Shown here: in pieces, positions 11,955 through 16,979 of the stretch
How the letters are laid out: each line of letters starts with the position of its first letter
How positions within the stretch are numbered: the stretch's first letter is position 1
Origin: UPXZ01 sp035402725
GTDB lineage: Bacteria; Bacteroidota; Bacteroidia; Bacteroidales; Paludibacteraceae
DNA length: 16,979 bases
Direction of reading: 5' to 3'
Assembly: GCA_035402725.1 (NCBI GenBank)
Contig: DAONDU010000041.1
Span: 1-16,979 of the forward strand
The notes under the pieces: generated by a model
The model's input: the letters and a program-made list of their open reading frames with translations, nothing else
What the model was told of the DNA's origin: nothing
The model's database searches: none
Position numbers and translations under genes: made by a program

Positions 11955-13757
11955 TTAATTATTTTTTAAGAAACGTTTTCTTTCATTTTCATCCAGATAG
12001 ATCTTTCTCAACCGGATGCTCTGTGGTGTAATTTCCACATATTCGTCCTCTTTGATGTATTCCAACGCTTCTTCAAGACTGAAAACGACGGGAGGTGCCA
12101 GATGTGTCTTGTCATCGGCTCCGGAAGCGCGCATGTTTGTCAGCTTTTTCGACTTGGTAACATTTACCACGATATCGCCTTCTTTTGCATTTTCGCCTAC
12201 AACCTGACCGGCATATACCTGATCCTGCGGATAGATGAAGAATTTTCCGCGATCCTGGAGTTTGTCGAGCGCGTAAGCAAAGGCGGTACCTGTTTCCATG
12301 GAGATGATTGAACCGTTATTTCTCCGCTCAATTTCACCTTTATATGGCTGGTATTCCAGAAAACGGTGCGACATGATGGCTTCTCCTGCTGATGCGGTCA
12401 GCACATTGTTGCGCAGCCCGATAATACCGCGGGAAGGTATGGTAAATTCCAGCTGAATGCGGTCGCCAACAGCTTCCATACTTATCATTTCTCCCTTGCG
12501 GATTGCCACCATCTCTATAATTTTTCCAGAGCAATCTTCGGGCAGGTTGATGGTTAGTTGTTCTACCGGTTCGCATCGTACACCGTCAATTTCCTTTAGG
12601 ATAACCTGTGGCTGACCCACCTGCAATTCGTAACCTTCGCGGCGCATGGTTTCGATAAGTACCGACAGGTGAAGCACCCCGCGTCCGAATACATGCCAGA
12701 CATCGGCATTGATCTCTTTTTCCACACGCAGGGCCAGGTTTTTGTCCAGTTCCTTAATCAAACGTTCGTGGATGTGGCGCGAAGTTACATATTTTCCCTC
12801 TTTGCCAAAGAAGGGTGAGTCGTTATTGGTGAAAACCATACTCATCGTTGGCTCATCAATGGCAATTGGCTTCAGAGGTTCGGGATTTTGAATATCGGCA
12901 ATGGTATCACCGATTTCAAAACCGTCGATACCTACCAGTGCACAAATGTCTCCCGATTTTACTTCGTTTGTTTTCGAACGTCCCAGACCGGTGAAGGTAT
13001 GCAGTTCCTTTATTCTGGATTTAATCTTTGAACCGTCTCTCTTGCAGAGCATTACATCCATGTTTTCTTTCAGAATGCCACGGTGTACTCTCCCTACGGC
13101 GATACGTCCCACGTACGACGAGAAGTCGAGAGAAGTGATGAGCATCTGCGGAGTTCCCTCCAGCATTAGCGGTTCCGGAATGTATTCAATGATGGCGTCG
13201 AGCAGCGGACGGATATTTTCTGAGGGCTGGCGCCAGTCGTCCGACATCCAGTTATTTTTAGCCGAACCATAGATAGTTTTGAAGTCCAGCTGATCTTCTG
13301 TGGCATTGAGGTGGTACATCAGGTCGAATACCATTTCGTTGACTTCGTCCGGTCGGCAATTGGGTTTATCCACTTTATTGACCACTACGATGGGTTTCAA
13401 TCCCAGGTTAAGCGCTTTTTGCAGCACAAAACGGGTTTGGGGCATGGGACCTTCGAAAGCGTCGACCAAAAGCAGCACGCCGTCGGCCATATTGAGAACG
13501 CGCTCCACTTCTCCGCCAAAGTCGGCGTGACCCGGAGTGTCAATAATATTTATTTTATATCCTTCATAATCGATCGAAACGTTTTTGGCCAAAATGGTGA
13601 TGCCACGTTCGCGTTCCAGGTCGTTATTGTCCATAATAAGTTCACCGGTTTGTTCGTTGTTGCGAAACAGATGCCCGGCAACCAGCATTTTATCAACTAA
13701 TGTTGTTTTGCCATGGTCAACGTGAGCGATAATGGCAATATTTCTAATCTTTTGCAT
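11955..13757 (-). CDS. typA: Ribosome-associated translational GTPase TypA/BipA
   Basis: TypA/BipA is a translation-factor GTPase that binds the ribosome and acts in stress adaptation and 50S subunit assembly. The 600-residue product has the P-loop AHVDHGKTTL (11-20), the switch I region with RERGITI (49-55), DTPGHADFGGEVERV (73-87), NKVDKP (127-132), the EF-Tu-like beta-barrel, and the EF-G-like domains containing GRGVLHLSVLIETMRREGYE. The C-terminal TypA-specific domain follows (GTAFAYALDKLQDRGKFFI, YAGQVVGENAKEGDIVVNVTKSKKLTNMRASG). Length and motifs are normal. It is monocistronic or precedes the PorT-like gene by 49 nt; a -7 element lies 25 nt upstream of the start. Confidence 0.97.
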   Translation of the reverse strand: MQKIRNIAIIAHVDHGKTTLVDKMLVAGHLFRNNEQTGELIMDNNDLERERGITILAKNVSIDYEGYKINIIDTPGHADFGGEVERVLNMADGVLLLVDAFEGPMPQTRFVLQKALNLGLKPIVVVNKVDKPNCRPDEVNEMVFDLMYHLNATEDQLDFKTIYGSAKNNWMSDDWRQPSENIRPLLDAIIEYIPEPLMLEGTPQMLITSLDFSSYVGRIAVGRVHRGILKENMDVMLCKRDGSKIKSRIKELHTFTGLGRSKTNEVKSGDICALVGIDGFEIGDTIADIQNPEPLKPIAIDEPTMSMVFTNNDSPFFGKEGKYVTSRHIHERLIKELDKNLALRVEKEINADVWHVFGRGVLHLSVLIETMRREGYELQVGQPQVILKEIDGVRCEPVEQLTINLPEDCSGKIIEMVAIRKGEMISMEAVGDRIQLEFTIPSRGIIGLRNNVLTASAGEAIMSHRFLEYQPYKGEIERRNNGSIISMETGTAFAYALDKLQDRGKFFIYPQDQVYAGQVVGENAKEGDIVVNVTKSKKLTNMRASGADDKTHLAPPVVFSLEEALEYIKEDEYVEITPQSIRLRKIYLDENERKRFLKNN

Positions 13758-13781
13758 TTATACCTTTTTTATTTGAGGGTG

Positions 13782-13840
13782 CAAAGGTAGTGAAAATCTA
13801 CGAAATTTAACCGATATGTCTGTATTACTATGCGTTAAAT
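13782..13840 (-). promoter_or_regulatory. typA promoter region with an upstream inverted repeat
   Basis: TACCTTTG (13789-13782, minus strand) matches the -7 element, 25 nt before the typA ATG. No TTG is present at -33. An imperfectly spaced dyad, ATTTAAC (13805-13811) and GTTAAAT (13834-13840), lies just upstream with a 22-base spacer and could be an operator, though a 7-base arm in AT-rich DNA is weak evidence. Confidence 0.5.
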
Positions 13841-13897
13841 ATCAGGAAATAATAAATGTGAATGGATAAATGGCTGATAGCATTCTTAAAATCTGCA

Positions 13898-13942
13898 ACG
13901 AAAGAAATGTGGAATTATTTGTTGATACCACATTTCTTTCGT
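13898..13942. terminator. 15-bp perfect inverted repeat after the mannosidase gene
   Basis: ACGAAAGAAATGTGG (13898-13912) and its exact reverse complement CCACATTTCTTTCGT (13928-13942) flank a 15-base loop. On the mannosidase strand the hairpin begins 15 nt after the stop codon (13957). It would form a strong RNA hairpin, but the following sequence (TTGCAGATTTTAAG) has no clean U-run, so it may be a factor-dependent terminator or a 3'-end stabiliser rather than a classical intrinsic terminator. It is the only notable element, besides the typA promoter, in this 199-base gap. Confidence 0.68.
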
Positions 13943-13956
13943 AAGAAGTGGATTTT

Positions 13957-16900
13957 TCAATTCTTTTTTCGGAGTACAAAAGATGGATTACCGTCGAAAT
14001 TATCGTACAAAGCCTGAAGCGGTGTGACTGCATCTGACGATGTTGTCGCCGCTGTCATTGCAAACAGGTAAATGTCCTTATCGATCGGAAGCGTGATTGT
14101 CTTAGCTCCCTCCGGAATTGGAATTTCGTATTTATACAGATAACAGTACTGATAGGCAAGATTTTTCATAGGGTAGGCGTTATGACAATGCGATGCAAAC
14201 CAGGCAATATTATCCATTTTTACGAATGGTTCCTCCATTTGTTCAACAGTGTTTTTATCGCGGCTCAACAGGCGGTTGTAAAATTGTCCGATAGTTCCTG
14301 TCCAGGGTTGAAAACCTACAGTTATTTTTTTACCGTCGAGTATGAAATCTGCTTTTTTATCTTTCAGGGAGGCTCCCAGCAGGTATAGGTTCTTGTATTT
14401 ACCGTTAGGTAGCTGGATGGTTTGGCCGGTACAGCTAACCGCATTCAGGGCTTCGTCGGTTTTGTCGCCCATTCTGAAATGTATATTCTCACTGATTATC
14501 GTTTCGGGAAGTAATTCAGCCGGATAAGATTTCGAAAGGGTAGCATCCCAGCGATTGGTGTCAGCGCTTATAAAATCGGCGTTATAAGGCAGTACGATTT
14601 CGGTTTGCAGCGTTTCCACGGTACGACTAGGGGTTTTTAGTCTGACGGCGAAACTCCGGATGGTAAAGTGACTGAGGTCGAACACCAGTTCGTTGTTTTT
14701 TACCGTTGCAGCAGCTATCTTCTTTTCCTGACCGTTAACTTCGTAGGCATCGGCTATGTCTGCCGGGAATTTAACTTTAACGGTTTTCTGGTCCTTACCC
14801 GTCAATTCATTGAAGCGTACCAGGTAATAATCGCCCGTTTCCATCTTTTTATAAGCCATCAATCCGACAGTGGGATTGCTGATGGACAGCATGGAAAACG
14901 TTTTACCGTTTTCGCCTTCATGTTTAGGTGCTTCAAAAGCCAGCAACGGTTGATTGAAGAATTTTCCCTGCCAGGCAGATCCTCCTTCGTCACAATTGCC
15001 TTTATGTGCAAACACCGCATATTTTACATCGTGAATTCCCCAATCCTGTGTGCTCTGATAGGTGAGCCATTTCCAATTCACTTCGGGTGTGTAGAGCAGT
15101 GTAAGCCGCAGGGTGTTATCGTCCGGTTTGTCGGATCCGAATTTGCAATCTTCCAGAATGCTAACTCCGTATCTGCCACTTTTGTCGGTTAGGTCAAACC
15201 ATTCTTTCGACGGAACTTCGAACTGTGTTTCGTGGTTGTTGCTGCGGCTGATAGTGCTGACGCCCAGGTTGTAGGTTGCCTTTTCGTTGCTCGCGGTAAG
15301 CGGAAAAGAAGCTTTCAGACTGACGCCTCTCGATTGCCAGTCAATTTTGTTGGTTACTTCAAAACGCTTTCCGGCTTCGCCTGCTGCCAGGCTATAATAC
15401 TGTAAAACCTCCGAATTCAGACCTTTGCGACGTACTTCGATGGCAACTCGTACCGGGCCGTTTTCGATCACCTTCAACGCTGCATCCTGATTCAGATAAT
15501 CAATGGCGGCGTGCTGACGGTCTTTCCAATCCATATTCCAGGCTGCCCATTGAGCGGGACTTTCTTTCAGAAATTCAAGACGTGCAGGACTTTTCAGCAA
15601 TTCCCTGCCCGTTTTTTTGTCAAATATGCTGTAAATATCTCCATTGTCAGCCACCCGGATTTTATAATACTCATTTTCGAGTGAATTTTTTGTAACGTTC
15701 AGGCTTGACGGCTCTGTTGCTTTTCCATTTTCGCGCACTTCGAATATGGCTATTCCTGCCGGAGGCATTTTTGCCTGAAACAGGATTTTCAGTTTGTTTG
15801 CGTTTTTTCCGGCAATCTGGGCTGGTACTTGTTTTCCTGTATAATCATACACGGCAACCGATGCTGGTACTGAGCAGTACTCGAGTTCTGCAGAAACGAT
15901 ATCTTCTCGTGGTTGTGGTACCGGGTTGTAAACCACTATAGGTCTGCCTATGGTTTTGGTGTTCATCGTTGCGGTAATTGAGCCCACACTGTTTTTCAAA
16001 ACTTCTGCCAGATTGTTGGCGGCAATAAATTCATCGTTCCAGGCGTAGTTGTATGCTTCGGGAATGCTGGTGCCGGGTAAAATGTCGTGAAACTGGCTTC
16101 CGAGTATCAGATCCCATGCGCTGTTCAATTTCCCGAAAGGATATTCCGATCTGCCCCATAAGTCGGCATAAACAGCTGCCATTTCAGACGACTGAGCAAG
16201 CAGCTCGTTTTTACGGTTCATGCGTTTCATAAACGACTGCGAAGTCATGGAACCCGCGCTGTGTTCTATCAGCAGCAATTCGCCGGAATAAATCGGAAGT
16301 TTCTGTCGTATTTCGGGAGTGATGTCTTTGTACATCTGGTCGGACGAAGTCAGCAGTACACGAAAGTTTTCATCGGAATTATTCTGGCTGGCAATTACAT
16401 TTTTCACGTCAATTTCACGGGGTGCGCCGCCTTCGTCACCCACACCATAATACCGGTAGTCGAAAGCATAACCCGTTTTAGTCTTGTCTTCATTTAGTCT
16501 TTTAGTCCAGTTGTCATCCTTATCCAGTCTTTTTTCAATTGTTCCTCCGTAATCGGTCGCGTTGAGAGCGGCGATGACTCCTTTCTCATCGGGACCGTTC
16601 CAGACACCTACATTGAACGGAACGCCCGCTGCTGAGCGCCAGGTAAGTTTCTGGGTTGAGAAACCAAGCAGACCGCAGTGGTTGAAAACGGTTGGCAGGT
16701 TGCTCAGAAAACCGAAACAGTCGGGGAGCATGTAATCGGCACTTTCCTTGCCGAATTCGGTGAAGAAAAAACGGTTGCCATACAGAATCTGGCGTATCAG
16801 CGATTCGGAGGAGGAAATGTTCACTTCGCCCTCATCGACCGATGAGCCGGAAACATGCCAGCGACCTTCCTGAACGTAATGCTGAACCTTTTTGTAGAGG

Positions 16901-16979
16901 CTGGGATAGTACTCTTTCATCATGTTGTACCGTCGCGAACCTGTGAAATTGAAAACATAGCAGGGGTATTTTTCGAACA
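13957..16979 (-). CDS. GH38 alpha-mannosidase with C-terminal beta-sandwich extension (5' end beyond right edge)
   Basis: Family GH38 enzymes remove alpha-linked mannose from glycans. The frame is open to the right edge, and in-frame residues before the first Met (FEKYPCYVFNFTGSRRYN, then MMKEYYPSLY) match the family, so the start is outside the window. About 1006 residues are visible. The nucleophile is probably the Asp in ADYMLPDCFGFLSNLP, about 16715-16725; the N-terminal HxD metal motif is missing with the 5' end. GSQFHDILPGTSIPEAY is a further family signature. The GH38 C-terminal beta domains follow (VVYNPVPQPRED to LSHFTIRSFAVRL), then an extra 226 residues (about 13957-14637) with a jelly-roll-like ending IPIPEGAKTITLPIDKDIYLFAMT. 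Its signal peptide, if any, cannot be seen. Host or fungal N-glycan or mannan use is plausible but not shown by the neighbours here. Confidence 0.92.
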   Translation of the reverse strand, partial: FEKYPCYVFNFTGSRRYNMMKEYYPSLYKKVQHYVQEGRWHVSGSSVDEGEVNISSSESLIRQILYGNRFFFTEFGKESADYMLPDCFGFLSNLPTVFNHCGLLGFSTQKLTWRSAAGVPFNVGVWNGPDEKGVIAALNATDYGGTIEKRLDKDDNWTKRLNEDKTKTGYAFDYRYYGVGDEGGAPREIDVKNVIASQNNSDENFRVLLTSSDQMYKDITPEIRQKLPIYSGELLLIEHSAGSMTSQSFMKRMNRKNELLAQSSEMAAVYADLWGRSEYPFGKLNSAWDLILGSQFHDILPGTSIPEAYNYAWNDEFIAANNLAEVLKNSVGSITATMNTKTIGRPIVVYNPVPQPREDIVSAELEYCSVPASVAVYDYTGKQVPAQIAGKNANKLKILFQAKMPPAGIAIFEVRENGKATEPSSLNVTKNSLENEYYKIRVADNGDIYSIFDKKTGRELLKSPARLEFLKESPAQWAAWNMDWKDRQHAAIDYLNQDAALKVIENGPVRVAIEVRRKGLNSEVLQYYSLAAGEAGKRFEVTNKIDWQSRGVSLKASFPLTASNEKATYNLGVSTISRSNNHETQFEVPSKEWFDLTDKSGRYGVSILEDCKFGSDKPDDNTLRLTLLYTPEVNWKWLTYQSTQDWGIHDVKYAVFAHKGNCDEGGSAWQGKFFNQPLLAFEAPKHEGENGKTFSMLSISNPTVGLMAYKKMETGDYYLVRFNELTGKDQKTVKVKFPADIADAYEVNGQEKKIAAATVKNNELVFDLSHFTIRSFAVRLKTPSRTVETLQTEIVLPYNADFISADTNRWDATLSKSYPAELLPETIISENIHFRMGDKTDEALNAVSCTGQTIQLPNGKYKNLYLLGASLKDKKADFILDGKKITVGFQPWTGTIGQFYNRLLSRDKNTVEQMEEPFVKMDNIAWFASHCHNAYPMKNLAYQYCYLYKYEIPIPEGAKTITLPIDKDIYLFAMTAATTSSDAVTPLQALYDNFDGNPSFVLRKKN

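Noticed and set aside
12016..13700. Several antisense reading frames opposite typA, and likewise opposite porZ and the mannosidase
   Set aside because: They are shadows of well-supported genes, with no recognisable domains or start signals.
13758..13956. Small RNA or riboswitch in the typA-mannosidase gap
   Set aside because: Apart from one simple hairpin and the promoter there is no conserved multi-helix structure that I can recognise.

Overview
The window looks like a chromosomal segment of a Bacteroidota bacterium, most likely of the order Bacteroidales, taken from a draft assembly because it contains a 100-base run of N. The lineage call rests on several things seen here: repeated Bacteroidota-type -7 promoter elements (TAnnTTTG), a PorZ-type type IX secretion (T9SS) protein with its own C-terminal sorting domain, a PorT-like outer-membrane barrel, a SPOR protein paired with folE, and a large GH38 mannosidase. 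The family cannot be fixed from this sequence alone. No tRNA, rRNA, CRISPR array or insertion sequence was seen, and no gene-free stretch exceeds 200 bases apart from the N run and its edges.

Layout. (1) Minus strand, 2238 down to the left edge: ispD, a membrane acyltransferase and the start of recG, closely packed behind one good promoter. (2) Plus strand, 2396-3474: a secreted SPOR-domain protein and folE, with a promoter divergent from ispD. (3) Minus strand, 8862 down to 3471: rdgB, porZ, a polyprenyl-phosphate glycosyltransferase, an ArnE/SMR-like small membrane protein and a polytopic GT-C-like protein. The last four genes are separated by 13 nt, 1 nt and a 4-nt overlap. The last gene overlaps folE tail to tail. 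(4) Plus strand, 9046-11162: umuD, umuC (cut by the gap), the N run, then the 3' part of a LysO-type lysine exporter and a strong hairpin terminator. (5) Minus strand, 16979 down to 11219: a GH38 alpha-mannosidase lacking its 5' end, a 15-bp inverted repeat, typA/bipA and a PorT-like barrel protein.

How the genes fit together. Most are housekeeping: isoprenoid and folate/pterin synthesis, nucleotide-pool cleaning, translesion synthesis, a ribosome-associated GTPase. The most interesting neighbourhood is porZ directly upstream of a three-gene, lipid-carrier-linked glycosylation cassette (GT2, flippase-like, GT-C-like). In Porphyromonas PorZ handles the anionic LPS that is joined to T9SS cargo, so the cassette may decorate the glycan that PorZ presents. 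That link is inference from gene order. The apparent 547-codon umuC-lysO reading frame is an assembly artefact across the N run, not a real fusion.
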